DNA from: Ruminococcus sp. HUN007
GTDB lineage: Bacteria > Bacillota > Clostridia > Oscillospirales > Ruminococcaceae
DNA length: 64,000 bases
Assembly (NCBI RefSeq): GCF_000712055.1
Contig: NZ_JOOA01000001.1
Location: 558,001-622,000, forward strand
Reading direction: 5' to 3'
Positions 26,586 to 34,833 of this stretch are shown piece by piece. The notes beneath the pieces are model-generated. The model was not told where the DNA came from. It saw nothing but the letters and a program-made list of their open reading frames with translations, and searched no databases. A program made the position numbers and the translations under genes. Each line of letters starts with the position of its first letter. Position 1 is the stretch's first letter.

Positions 26586-26643
26586 GAACCGGAGCAGTCG
26601 GCTCCGGTTCCACCTTTTATCGGTACGCCTTCGGCGTACTATT
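26586..26643. repeat. Two intergenic palindromes
   Basis: GAACCGGAGC/GGCTCCGGTTC (26586-26610) followed by ATCGGTACGCCTTCGGCGTACTATT. These are members of the two dispersed hairpin families found through 25-54 kb. Confidence 0.7.
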
Positions 26644-26710
26644 ACTCTCAGTATATTGTAAACCATCATTCACGTTCCAATTCCTAATAAATATATTTCC
26701 GCAAAAATAA

Positions 26711-26776
26711 AATATTTTGCCGAAACATATTGCCGATTACTCCTGGATATGTTATAATATATATCGGCAAATAATT
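26711..26776 (+). promoter_or_regulatory. Promoter and inverted-repeat operators of the AbiEi-like gene
   Basis: TTGCCG (26730-26735), 17 bp, TATAAT (26753-26758). ATTTTGCCGA at 26714 and ATTGCCGA at 26728 face TCGGCAAATAAT at 26764, giving inverted repeats around the promoter. AbiEi-type regulators are known to repress by binding such repeats. Confidence 0.55.
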
Positions 26777-26804
26777 AATATTTTGCTGGTATATAAGAAC
26801 GGAG

Positions 26805-27539
26805 ATGATGATATGTGGTATAAAGACAGTATTTCAAAAACTGGATAAAAACAAAATTTACAATCGCAGACAGCTATATGCTATTCTCTCAGCAGCAAAA
26901 ACGGATTTATCTTTTAATTCTTTCAACTGGACACTGAACGATATTGTAAGCAAAGGTATGATAACCAAAAAAGCCAGAGATATGTATCTCATTGCTGACG
27001 ATTCAATTGACAAAAGCATTTATATTCCTATATATAACGAAAAAAGTAATGAACTAATACTGAACGTTGAAAAACAGTTTCCTTATCTTGACTTTGTTTG
27101 TTTTGAAAGTGTTATGCTTAACGAATTCCTAAATCATCTGATTTCCAGAAATACGATCTTTATCATGGTTGAAAAAGATGCTTCAGATTTTGTATTCAGA
27201 TATCTTCAGGAAGAAACAGATAAGAATATTTTACTAAGACCTAATTCAAAAGAATGGGATGCTTATTGGAATCAGGATAGTATAATAGTCCTGAACTTGG
27301 TCAGCGAATCTCCAAAGGACAGAAAAAAGCCGCATGAAATAACAATCGAAAAACTTCTTGTTGATATAATTGCGGAAAAATCATTCGGCTTTTTAATCAG
27401 CAAAAGTGAAGTAGAAGGAATATTCAGAACGGCTGCAGAAAGATATAAAATAGACACTATCCGACTCATGAGATACGCCAAAAGAAGAAACAAAGCAGCC
27501 GAAATTATGAACTTGCTGGAGGAATGCAGCATTGCTTAA
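26805..27539 (+). CDS. AbiEi-like (DUF6577-type) winged-helix protein without a toxin partner
   Basis: A protein of about 244 residues. The N-terminal 60 residues form a wHTH (IYNRRQLYAILSAA, FNWTLNDIVSKGMI, MYLIAD), followed by a mixed domain (YLDFVCFESVMLNEFLNHLISRNTIFIMVEKD) and EITIEKLLVDIIAEKSFGFLISKSE, the layout of AbiEi/AbiGi antitoxins. No AbiEii nucleotidyltransferase follows. The start is doubtful: ATG 26805 abuts the GGAG site. ATG 26813 is ideally spaced and would give MWYKDSISKLDKNK if the A5 run near 26835 carries one extra A. Confidence 0.65.
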   Translation: MMICGIKTVFQKLDKNKIYNRRQLYAILSAAKTDLSFNSFNWTLNDIVSKGMITKKARDMYLIADDSIDKSIYIPIYNEKSNELILNVEKQFPYLDFVCFESVMLNEFLNHLISRNTIFIMVEKDASDFVFRYLQEETDKNILLRPNSKEWDAYWNQDSIIVLNLVSESPKDRKKPHEITIEKLLVDIIAEKSFGFLISKSEVEGIFRTAAERYKIDTIRLMRYAKRRNKAAEIMNLLEECSIA

Positions 27540-27637
27540 TAGCAAGCCACAGTGTTCCAGCCAATATTTTCCGTAAGAAAAACAATTGTTAAATAATAAT
27601 ATTTGTGTTATAATACTTAAAGGAGAAACAAACATTC

Positions 27638-28159
27638 ATGGAAATAGTAATAGATAAACTAACTCCTTGCTTAGAAAAAGTAAAAGGCCACTCGATAGTT
27701 GATACTGATTTTAAAATCGCAACAAAAGAAGACTTAAAATCATTAAAAAAATGGCAATTCAAATGGACTTCTAAAGATCTTCATGAATGTGAGATATATA
27801 AGCTCACAGTAAATGGAGATGAACGAATTCAAGGACTTGTTGCAATTCAGGATATACACGGGAGTAATGCAGTTTATGTGAAAATAGCTGAAAGCGCTCC
27901 GCACAACATTGGCATAAATAAAGAATATTTAGGTGTAGGGGGTCATCTATTCGCTATCGCAGTGCAGCGCTCTTACGATCTTGGTTATAATGGCTTTGTA
28001 TATATGGATGCCAAAAACCTCAGTCTTGTTAAACATTACAGTCAATCCTTAGGAGCTATACTAATTGGTCAACCTCATCCATACAGGATGATTATTGATG
28101 AAGAAACTGCTTATCATCTTATTAAAACTTACAATTTCAGGAGGGATGAAAATGTCTGA
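27638..28159 (+). CDS. GNAT-fold acetyltransferase-like protein
   Basis: A 173-residue protein. The motif GVGGHLFAIAVQRSYDLGYNGFVYMDAKN...LVKHYSQSLGA resembles GNAT motif A and the following helix, and GLVAIQDIHGSNAVYVKIAES the preceding strands. Substrate unknown. AAAGGAGAAAC precedes the ATG. The next small gene overlaps its stop by 8 bp. A GNAT plus a tiny coupled partner recalls GNAT toxin-antitoxin modules, though there the antitoxin is usually first and of RHH type; this is inference. Confidence 0.65.
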   Translation: MEIVIDKLTPCLEKVKGHSIVDTDFKIATKEDLKSLKKWQFKWTSKDLHECEIYKLTVNGDERIQGLVAIQDIHGSNAVYVKIAESAPHNIGINKEYLGVGGHLFAIAVQRSYDLGYNGFVYMDAKNLSLVKHYSQSLGAILIGQPHPYRMIIDEETAYHLIKTYNFRRDENV

Positions 28160-28349
28160 AAATGAATTCAAAAAAATGTGTGAACTCGATACTATCGCAG
28201 AAGAAGCTGGCGGCTATGTAGCCTACCATCCTTCATATGAAAATGAAGTAATATATAACTACCGGGCAATCTTAGAGTATTGCCAAGAACGAGGTATCGA
28301 ACCTCTTGACTTAACTATAAGAGAGATGCAGCAATTTATAGTTGCATAA
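28152..28349 (+). CDS. Small acidic protein coupled to the GNAT gene
   Basis: A 65-residue protein with a strong AGGAGGGATG site inside the end of the upstream gene. Sequence features: FKKMCELDTIAEEAGGYVAYHPSYE and YCQERGIEPLDLTIREMQQF. No family is recognised. Translational coupling indicates a functional pair with the GNAT protein. Confidence 0.65.
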   Translation: MSENEFKKMCELDTIAEEAGGYVAYHPSYENEVIYNYRAILEYCQERGIEPLDLTIREMQQFIVA

Positions 28350-28375
28350 TTTACATTATTCATTCAGCTGAAAAA

Positions 28376-28548
28376 GGCAGATGTCCGTATTTGAACATCT
28401 GCCTTTTTCTATATATTTACGATCATTAAGCTTCTGAATTCAAAGCATTCTTTGCCTTCTTTTCTTTGATAAGAATATCTGCAAATACCATCGTCATTGC
28501 TCCGAGGGCAAGCCACTCAAATGATGAGATGCTGCTGTATGTTGCTGT
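28376..28548. repeat. Duplicated segment, copy B
   Basis: A second copy of 25375-25547. It begins with the terminator GGCAGATG...CATCTGCC-TTTTT, continues with the 3' part of the 74-aa gene (no start codon) and ends 3 bp before the pnkp stop. The terminator serves the GNAT operon on the plus strand. Confidence 0.8.
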
Positions 28549-28551
28549 CGA

Positions 28552-31116
28552 TTACAGTCTCGGATCGACCGGTTCGCTTTCAAAAGCCAGAACACCGAAT
28601 GAGCATTCATGCACACGGTAAAGCGGTTCTTTTCTCACAAACCTGTTAAGCGACTCCATACCGAGAGAGAACTCCTTTAATGCAAGTGTACGCTTACGGT
28701 TAAGCGAACGTACCTTCAGACGTTTGAGATGATCCGGTTCAAGGTACTCAGCCCCGTAAATTATACGCAGATATTCACGTCCTCTGCACTTTACCGCAGG
28801 CTGCAGGAGTCTGTGTCCCTGTTTTGCAGTAAAAGTCTCAGGCTTTACAACCATGCCTTCACTGCCGTTTCCGGTAAGATCAAGCCACCAGTTTACGCCG
28901 TTCTTTACACTGTTTTCGTCCTCTGTATCCACACAGATATACGGTGTTTCCATGTAAACAGGATCTTTGCCGGTTATGTATTTTCTGATATTCTCCATGT
29001 GCCATACATGCTTTTCTTCCGAGAATACATGTCCTTCCACCGCAAGTATATGGAAAGGTGCGATACGTATGTCATCAGTACTGTTTACTGTCCAGCAGTA
29101 TTCACGGTAAGCCTTTATATATTTATCTATGTCATCCTGCTTTGACCTGTAACGTTCAAGTATATCCGAAAGATCGACGTCCTGTTCATTTGCCTGATCG
29201 CCGTTGTCCTTCTGACGTATGCACGCCTTTTCAAGCACACTTACAGCCGCTTTCAGACTTCCAGCTCCTGCATTTCCGGCAGGTGCGTACTGAGAACGAA
29301 TAAGTCCCTGTGCTTTTTCAGACCACGGCATAAGCTCGGTATCGAGACATACCCAGTCTGTTTTAAAGTCATCCCAGAAAGCACTTTCAGTAAGTACAGT
29401 ATCAAGTCTGTCAAGCAGTTCAGTTTCTGCATTTCCCCTGTCAAAGAATTTTCTGCCGGTCCTTGTGTATATGATACCTCTTGAACCGTCTGTTATACCG
29501 AACATTCCGGCTGCTGTTTCCGCATTCCTGCAAAGCACGATGACAGCTCTTGAACCCATATGCTTCTTTTCGCAGACAACATTTCTTATTCCCCTGCTTT
29601 TATAGTATTCAAAAGCTTCAAGCGGATGTTCAAGATATCCGTCAAGTCCGCTTGTTTCACACGGAGACATGGTCGGCGGAAGATAGATAAGCCAGTGCGG
29701 ATCTGCCGCAAAGCGTGACATGATCTCAAGGGCTGCAGCAGCGTTGTTTTCGTGTATATCTATCGACGGCATAAGTTCAGTTTCAACGTGAAGTTTCTTA
29801 TTGAAGTCACCAACAGTGAGCATATCGCCGATATCTTCTTCCTGCTTTTCCTCAAGCGGCTTTACCGGTTCATAGTACTGCTCCAAAGCATCGACGCTTA
29901 CAAACTCCTTTTCCGGATAGCGGTATGCAGTCAGCTTTCCGCCGTAAACGCATCCGGTATCGATACAGTAAGTGTTATTCTGTGCTCTGACTTCCCTTCC
30001 GGCTATATGACCGTATACAACTGCCGCATCTCCACGGTAGTCTGCAGTCCAGTCAAGACGTACCGGAAGTCCAAAGGTATCAGTTTCTCCCGTGGTTTCA
30101 CCGTAAATACAGAAATCACGTACTCTGGCTGACGCACGGCTGATATATTCCTGTTTAAGTCCTGCGTGGGCAATTACAAGTTTTCCGTCGTCGAGAACAT
30201 AGTGACTTATAAGGCTGTCGATAAACCCTGCTGCCTCATTTTTAAAGTCATCGCCCATGCCTTCAATATCCGCTATTGTCTTATCGATACCGTGAGTACG
30301 GGCTATGTTCTTTCCGCGAAGATATTTAAGAAGCTTCACATCATGGTTGCCCGGTACAGCTATCGCGTTTTCAGACTTCACCATATCCATTACAAGACGC
30401 AGAACATCTGCATTCCTGTTTCCTCTGTCACAGAAGTCACCGAGGAATGCTGCTTTTCTTCCTTCAGGATGTGAATAGATGCCGTCAGTTTTTGTGTATC
30501 CGAGCTTTTCAAGAAGAAGTTCAAGCTCGTCAAAACAACCGTGTATGTCACCGATAATGTCGAACGGTCCGTGCATCTCCTTTTTGTCGTTCCAGAGCTT
30601 GGTGCGGACTATCTCCGTGTTTTCAAGCTTTTCAAGGGAATCGATAACGTAAACGAAACGGAACCCTTCCTTCTTAAGATAACGTATACTGCGTTTAACA
30701 TCACGGCAGTGATTGCGTATAACGCGCTCGCTGAAACCACGGTCAGGACGTGCCTTGTTTCGTTCCTGTATCAGATCTTCAGGAAGGTCAAGTACGATCG
30801 CTGCAGCATGAACGTCGTGTTCTCTTGCAAGATCAAGCACCCGTTTTCTTGCACTCTGCAGAATGTTTGTAGCATCTATGACAGTAAGTCTCATATGTTC
30901 AAGTCTTTTTTTCGCAGCGTAGTAAAGAAGATCGAATGCATCTTCCGAAACATTCTGACTGCTTTCATTGTCGCATACCATTCCTCTGAAAAAGTCCGAT
31001 GAAAGTATCTCGGTCGGTCTGAAATGAGTACCGGCAAAAGTTGTTTTACCGGATGAAGTCCCGCCGACAAGTGCCACGAGGCAGAACTCCGGTATCTCTA
31101 TTTTGAATTTATCCAT
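28552..31116 (-). CDS. pnkp: Polynucleotide kinase-phosphatase-ligase (bacterial Pnkp)
   Basis: An 854-residue RNA-repair enzyme, three domains in order. The 5' kinase has P-loop GGTSSGKTT (18-26). The 2',3'-phosphatase of the calcineurin type (about 182-400) has DIIGDIHGCFDE, GDFCDRGNRN and VPGNHDVK. The C-terminal adenylyltransferase has motif I EKKHMGSRA with nucleophile Lys near 518. Clostridium thermocellum Pnkp has the same layout and length. It heals and seals RNAs cut by ribotoxins, together with Hen1. The start MDKFKIEIPEF at 31116 overlaps the hen1 stop (ATGGATAA); a longer frame upstream is unlikely. Its stop abuts duplicated segment B. Confidence 0.95.
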   Translation of the reverse strand: MDKFKIEIPEFCLVALVGGTSSGKTTFAGTHFRPTEILSSDFFRGMVCDNESSQNVSEDAFDLLYYAAKKRLEHMRLTVIDATNILQSARKRVLDLAREHDVHAAAIVLDLPEDLIQERNKARPDRGFSERVIRNHCRDVKRSIRYLKKEGFRFVYVIDSLEKLENTEIVRTKLWNDKKEMHGPFDIIGDIHGCFDELELLLEKLGYTKTDGIYSHPEGRKAAFLGDFCDRGNRNADVLRLVMDMVKSENAIAVPGNHDVKLLKYLRGKNIARTHGIDKTIADIEGMGDDFKNEAAGFIDSLISHYVLDDGKLVIAHAGLKQEYISRASARVRDFCIYGETTGETDTFGLPVRLDWTADYRGDAAVVYGHIAGREVRAQNNTYCIDTGCVYGGKLTAYRYPEKEFVSVDALEQYYEPVKPLEEKQEEDIGDMLTVGDFNKKLHVETELMPSIDIHENNAAAALEIMSRFAADPHWLIYLPPTMSPCETSGLDGYLEHPLEAFEYYKSRGIRNVVCEKKHMGSRAVIVLCRNAETAAGMFGITDGSRGIIYTRTGRKFFDRGNAETELLDRLDTVLTESAFWDDFKTDWVCLDTELMPWSEKAQGLIRSQYAPAGNAGAGSLKAAVSVLEKACIRQKDNGDQANEQDVDLSDILERYRSKQDDIDKYIKAYREYCWTVNSTDDIRIAPFHILAVEGHVFSEEKHVWHMENIRKYITGKDPVYMETPYICVDTEDENSVKNGVNWWLDLTGNGSEGMVVKPETFTAKQGHRLLQPAVKCRGREYLRIIYGAEYLEPDHLKRLKVRSLNRKRTLALKEFSLGMESLNRFVRKEPLYRVHECSFGVLAFESEPVDPRL

Positions 31117-32563
31117 TTTTCGTAAACACCCCCATCTGAGTCGGTGTACCGTATTTTTCATCATTATCGCCTATACCGCTTATCACGCAGGTGTAGCCGA
31201 ATTTTTTACATATATGATCCGTCCAGTCCTTAAACTCCTCACGTGTCCATTCAAAACGGTGATCGCCGTGACGAAGCTCATTTTCCTGCATATGCTCGTA
31301 ATTTACGTTGTATTCACTGTTCGGTGTTGTGAGTATAACTGTTTTCGGTACGGCAAATTCAAAAACTGCGCGTTCGAAGGACGGTATCCTCATCGGTTCA
31401 ATATGCTCGATGACCTCGATAACACAGGCACAGTCAAAACCTTCGAAACGTTTATCCCTGTAAGTCAGCGATGCCTGCATAAGTGTAAGTTTATCTCTGC
31501 GGGCCGACGGCATCCTGTCGAGGTGAAGTCTCTGTGCAGCCTTTTCAAGGACGGCCGCCGAAACATCACAGGCAGTGACTTTTCTTATTTGCTGTTCGTT
31601 CAGAAGAAGTGAAGTAAGTCTGCACTCACCGCATCCGAGATCAATGACTGAAGAAGCACCGGAGGCAAGAACTGCATTCTTTACAGTTTCCATACGCAGG
31701 GTATTAAGCGGTGTAAAATCTTTCTTCTGAACACCTGCATTTTCTTCCGAAGAACTGTCAGATGCAGCCGGAACATTTTCCACAGATTCATTTTCTTCTG
31801 TCAAAGTGTCTGCATTGTCAGTTTCATCAGGATCTTCACCGAGAAGAATATCCATTGCTTTGCGTGCATAGCTTTTACGGGCATTGAAATACCGTCTCAT
31901 TATCTTTTCCCTGTACGGATGATCGGCAAGCCATCCTTCGCCGTGATCAAGCAGCTTCTGTATTTCACCTGAAGAAATGTAGTAATGCTTCTGCTTGTCA
32001 AACACGGAAATGAGCACGTAAACATGATTAAGAAGCTCTGAAAGCTTCACCGTACCGCTAATGGTAAGATCTATATACGGCGAGTTTCCCCATTCCGGAA
32101 AGCTTTCATCAAGTATAGTTCTTTCTGTTTTCACCGTATAACCAAGTGGCTCAAAAAGTTCTGAAGCAAGGTTTTCATCTCCGTAGTCACGCAGTGAATA
32201 GAGTTTAGCCGTAAGTTTAAGCGGTGTATCTGCAAGTTCCTGTTTTTTATCACATCTTCCGTTCATAGCCGTCGAAAAAACACGTGAAATAGCAGTGCTC
32301 ATAAATGATGTTGAAGCATACGGACGGTCGTTTACATAATCAAAAAGGCCGCCTTCAGTGCTTCCTACCCTTCCTCTCGCAAGATCAAGAGGATCGATAT
32401 CCAGCAGAAGTGCGGCCGTTGTACGTTCACTGCTTACCTCGGGATAAAAGACGTAAGCCTTTCCGTATGACAGTTCAAACTGCTGTGCCCTCGACGGATT
32501 TTTGTGAAGCAGAAATCCAAGATCTTCGGTATTTGTACCTTCGTAAGTAATTGTAAATAACAA
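31109..32563 (-). CDS. hen1: Hen1 RNA 3'-terminal ribose 2'-O-methyltransferase
   Basis: A 484-residue partner of Pnkp. The N-terminal domain (about 1-240: MLFTITYEGTNTEDLGFLLHKN, YVFYPEVSSERTTAALLLDID) is the bacterial Hen1-N module that activates Pnkp ligase. An acidic linker leads to the methyltransferase (about 285-484), with SAM motif VIDLGCGECRLTSLL, metal site CVIEVIEHIEP and a HGDHRFEWTREEF segment. It marks the 3' end of a cleaved RNA before sealing, which blocks re-cutting. Start TTG 32563 has AAGGAGTG 7 nt upstream. First gene of a two-gene operon with a structured leader. Confidence 0.94.
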   Translation of the reverse strand: MLFTITYEGTNTEDLGFLLHKNPSRAQQFELSYGKAYVFYPEVSSERTTAALLLDIDPLDLARGRVGSTEGGLFDYVNDRPYASTSFMSTAISRVFSTAMNGRCDKKQELADTPLKLTAKLYSLRDYGDENLASELFEPLGYTVKTERTILDESFPEWGNSPYIDLTISGTVKLSELLNHVYVLISVFDKQKHYYISSGEIQKLLDHGEGWLADHPYREKIMRRYFNARKSYARKAMDILLGEDPDETDNADTLTEENESVENVPAASDSSSEENAGVQKKDFTPLNTLRMETVKNAVLASGASSVIDLGCGECRLTSLLLNEQQIRKVTACDVSAAVLEKAAQRLHLDRMPSARRDKLTLMQASLTYRDKRFEGFDCACVIEVIEHIEPMRIPSFERAVFEFAVPKTVILTTPNSEYNVNYEHMQENELRHGDHRFEWTREEFKDWTDHICKKFGYTCVISGIGDNDEKYGTPTQMGVFTKNG

Positions 32564-32610
32564 TCTTTGTCACTCCTTTCGCTTTGTTATTCTTTCGTTT
32601 GTATAAGAAA

Positions 32611-32679
32611 ACACTGACCGTTCAATGCAGCATCTATTCGTGATTCCGGTCGAACCGGAACTCTTGTATCGATCAGTGT
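32611..32679 (-). ncRNA. Structured 5' leader of hen1-pnkp
   Basis: On the minus strand ACACTGATCG pairs with CGGTCAGTGT (10 bp, one G-U), enclosing TTCCGGT-TCG-ACCGGAA, a perfect 7-bp hairpin. It begins within a few bases of the predicted transcription start and is followed by TTTTCTT, so it could act as an attenuator or a small RNA. It does not fit a tRNA cloverleaf. Confidence 0.6.
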
Positions 32680-32687
32680 ATTTCTCT

Positions 32688-32716
32688 ATTATAATACTAC
32701 TCAAATCAAAATGCAA
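32688..32716 (-). promoter_or_regulatory. Promoter of hen1-pnkp
   Basis: TTGCAT, 17 bp, TATAAT on the minus strand. Transcription would start about 32681, directly at the leader structure. Confidence 0.65.
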
Positions 32717-32745
32717 GAAAAATTTTATTTATTTCCTATAACCAC

Positions 32746-32774
32746 TTGAATTCATGACAAAATTAAGGTATAAT
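32746..32774 (+). promoter_or_regulatory. Promoter of the YefM/ParE operon
   Basis: TTGAAT, 17 bp, TATAAT, ending 30 bp before the antitoxin start, with AAAGGAGG in between. Confidence 0.65.
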
Positions 32775-32804
32775 TTTGTTATAGAATACAAAGGAGGTAT
32801 CACT

Positions 32805-33068
32805 ATGCCTACAATCAAATCAAGCGCTGACTTACGTAACGGATATAACGAAATATCGTCATTATGTCACTCTTACAATGAAGCTGTTTTCATAACTAAA
32901 AACGGAAAAGGCGATCTTGCTGTCATGAGTATCGAACACTACGAAGCACTAATGGGCAGACTTGAATTATACGGACTTATCAAAGAAGGACTGGATGATG
33001 CAGCTAACGGTAATGTACGACCTTTATCGGAAGCTATGTCAGATATAAGGGCTAAGCGCAAAAGATGA
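32805..33068 (+). CDS. Phd/YefM-family antitoxin
   Basis: An 87-residue antitoxin. The start MPTIKSSADLRNGY at 32805 has AAAGGAGG at ideal spacing; an upstream in-frame ATG lies inside the promoter. The fold signature is SADLRNGYNEISSLCHSYNEAVFITKNGKGDLAVMSIEHYEAL. The C-terminal helices would wrap the toxin. Stop and toxin start overlap (ATGA). Probably autoregulated by binding its own promoter. Confidence 0.9.
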   Translation: MPTIKSSADLRNGYNEISSLCHSYNEAVFITKNGKGDLAVMSIEHYEALMGRLELYGLIKEGLDDAANGNVRPLSEAMSDIRAKRKR

Positions 33069-33388
33069 ACTATCGTATCTTCATTACACATAAAGCAGAG
33101 CTTGATATCAATGAAGCCGCTGACTATATTGAATTTACACTGATGAATCCTTCTGCTGCTGATAATCTCCTTAACAAAATCGAAGAAGAGTTTAACTCAA
33201 TTTCTTTTATGCCCGAAAAACACCAGATAATAGACGATCCGTTCCTTTCTTCACATGCAATCAGAATGGTAGTTATCGACAATTATATTGCTTTTTATAC
33301 TGTGGATGAATCTCAGAAAATCGTGACTATTATACGTTTCATTTACGGAAGACGGAACTGGATATCAATTCTTCGGCAGACTCTGTAA
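33065..33388 (+). CDS. ParE/RelE-family toxin
   Basis: A 107-residue toxin: YRIFITHKAELDINEAADYIEFTLMNPSAADNLLNKI, FMPEKHQIIDDPF, IRMVVIDNYIAFYTVDES, ILR FIYGRRNW-like end (residues IIRFIYGRRNWIS). This is the RelE/ParE fold; the final RRNW pattern fits the YefM-associated plasmid-stabilisation branch. The target is DNA gyrase (ParE) or ribosome-bound mRNA (RelE), which cannot be settled from sequence. Intact, paired with the antitoxin upstream. Confidence 0.88.
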   Translation: MNYRIFITHKAELDINEAADYIEFTLMNPSAADNLLNKIEEEFNSISFMPEKHQIIDDPFLSSHAIRMVVIDNYIAFYTVDESQKIVTIIRFIYGRRNWISILRQTL

Positions 33389-33502
33389 CACTCGATTTAG
33401 TAAATGAACTATTTGTTTTTTCGTTTACTGTCAGCCACTATTCAGAAAGCAACCGTAGTTTGTGAATCTAAAAGGCATAAAAAATCTCAAGCATTAAAAA
33501 TT

Positions 33503-33530
33503 AAAGCGGAGCCGAGGCTCCGCTTTTTTT
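33503..33530 (+). terminator. Terminator AAAGCGGAGCC/GGCTCCGCTTT
   Basis: Near-perfect palindrome followed by T8, between the convergent toxin and HipA-like genes. Confidence 0.85.
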
Positions 33531-33546
33531 CTCATTTATAGCAAAG

Positions 33547-34710
33547 TTATCCGGCAGCCAGTTCTGCGATATGATCTATACGTGCTGCGATTATATCTTT
33601 GATTTTTTTTATACGTGCATAGTCTATGAATCCGGTTTCCATGAGAGGATAAAGTATCTCGCCCGCTTCATTGGTAAAGTCATTCAGTTCTGATGCATCA
33701 AACCAGTCAAATGAAGTAACCAGTTTCAGCTGTTCTTCCGGATCAGTTCTGAACGGTTTTGATTCGTAGTTTTCTATTCGTTTTACCGGTTTGTTGTAAA
33801 ACAGTGACGTTCCGCTGTCGTAAACCGGCGCCGGTGAAATGTATTCCAGTGTTTCGGCATTTCTTATAAATCCGAAATTATTGAAATGCCTGTCCTGATT
33901 TGCGATAATGTAATCGACCGTCAGCATTCTGTCGATAAATGCGATAACATCACTTTTTTTCATTCCGGCAATAACGCAGCAGTTAAGAAAATGCTCGTAT
34001 GAATTCTGATGATTCGGTTTCGGAGTGATCTGCATTATCCTGTGCGCAGAGACAAGTTCTGTTTCCGTACTAAGAAAATTCTCACATACGCTGTACGGAA
34101 TGTCATCTATCCAGACTATTTCATATGAAACATGCGGCACATTAAGACGCTTCATAAGAGCAGATGCAATGACTTCATTAAAAGGTTCCTGTTCAAAAGG
34201 ATCACTTCCTGCTTTCAGAAGAATTCGTTTTCCGTCAGATATCTTCCAGCGTTTTTTCAGCCATCCGTCTGATGTGTTATCAGGTGAAATAAAACTCATA
34301 TTTTCTGAAACAACACCGCCAAAAAGAATATTACCTATATCTTCAGAAAAATCATTTTCAAAGAAATTCATATCATCCCAGGTAAGAGATGCTCCGGCAG
34401 GTTTTATCCAGTAGTGATCGGATAAACTCAGTCCGTAGCTTTTGGTGAGGAGTGAGCGTGCATTGCTGATGCCAAGGTTATCAAGTGCATTTTTCAAACC
34501 CGAACGGCTGGCAGGTATCGAACGTCCCGTCCACCATTCATTAAGGGCACGGTGATCTGCATTTCCTTTTTTCGCTGTACCTGGAGGCAGATGATCAGCA
34601 TTTATGACATCACCGATCTTTGAAATACCACCAATCATTTCATTTATAAACACCTTGGCAACTTCGGTATTCTTATGCATCAACACATATTTTGATTTCA
34701 CTGCTTTCAC
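33547..34710 (-). CDS. HipA-like Ser/Thr kinase domain protein
   Basis: A 387-residue protein. The C-terminal half is the HipA kinase fold: RILLKAGSDPFEQEPFNEVIASAL (nucleotide Lys and helix Glu), DYIIANQDRHFNNFGFIRN (catalytic N-x-D-R-H-x-x-N) and PAPVYDSGTSL (metal Asp). The N-terminal 100 residues are not the usual HipA N-domain. No HipB is encoded next to it, so it is an orphan kinase of the kind seen in gut Firmicutes. Target unknown; HipA itself phosphorylates glutamyl-tRNA synthetase. Confidence 0.8.
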   Translation of the reverse strand: MKAVKSKYVLMHKNTEVAKVFINEMIGGISKIGDVINADHLPPGTAKKGNADHRALNEWWTGRSIPASRSGLKNALDNLGISNARSLLTKSYGLSLSDHYWIKPAGASLTWDDMNFFENDFSEDIGNILFGGVVSENMSFISPDNTSDGWLKKRWKISDGKRILLKAGSDPFEQEPFNEVIASALMKRLNVPHVSYEIVWIDDIPYSVCENFLSTETELVSAHRIMQITPKPNHQNSYEHFLNCCVIAGMKKSDVIAFIDRMLTVDYIIANQDRHFNNFGFIRNAETLEYISPAPVYDSGTSLFYNKPVKRIENYESKPFRTDPEEQLKLVTSFDWFDASELNDFTNEAGEILYPLMETGFIDYARIKKIKDIIAARIDHIAELAAG

Positions 34711-34733
34711 TCCTTCCTGAATAACTTATACTG

Positions 34734-34770
34734 AAACAGCAGAGTCCCGCATAAGAACTCTGCTGTTTCT
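34734..34770. terminator. Hairpin AACAGCAGAGT/ACTCTGCTGTT
   Basis: An 11-bp perfect stem upstream of the HipA-like start, followed on the plus strand by TCTTATTATTT. It lies in the leader on the minus strand, so it may be an attenuator or a plus-strand terminator. Confidence 0.5.
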
Positions 34771-34833
34771 TATTATTTAATTATAGTGATTCAAATTATT
34801 CTTGTCAATGGAACATAATGTCAGAGTTTTAAC

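Noticed and set aside
32611..32679. tRNA or tRNA-like gene in the hen1 leader
   Set aside because: A GGTTCGACC hairpin resembles a T arm, but it lies in the first half of the structure, and no D arm, anticodon arm or CCA-compatible acceptor fits.
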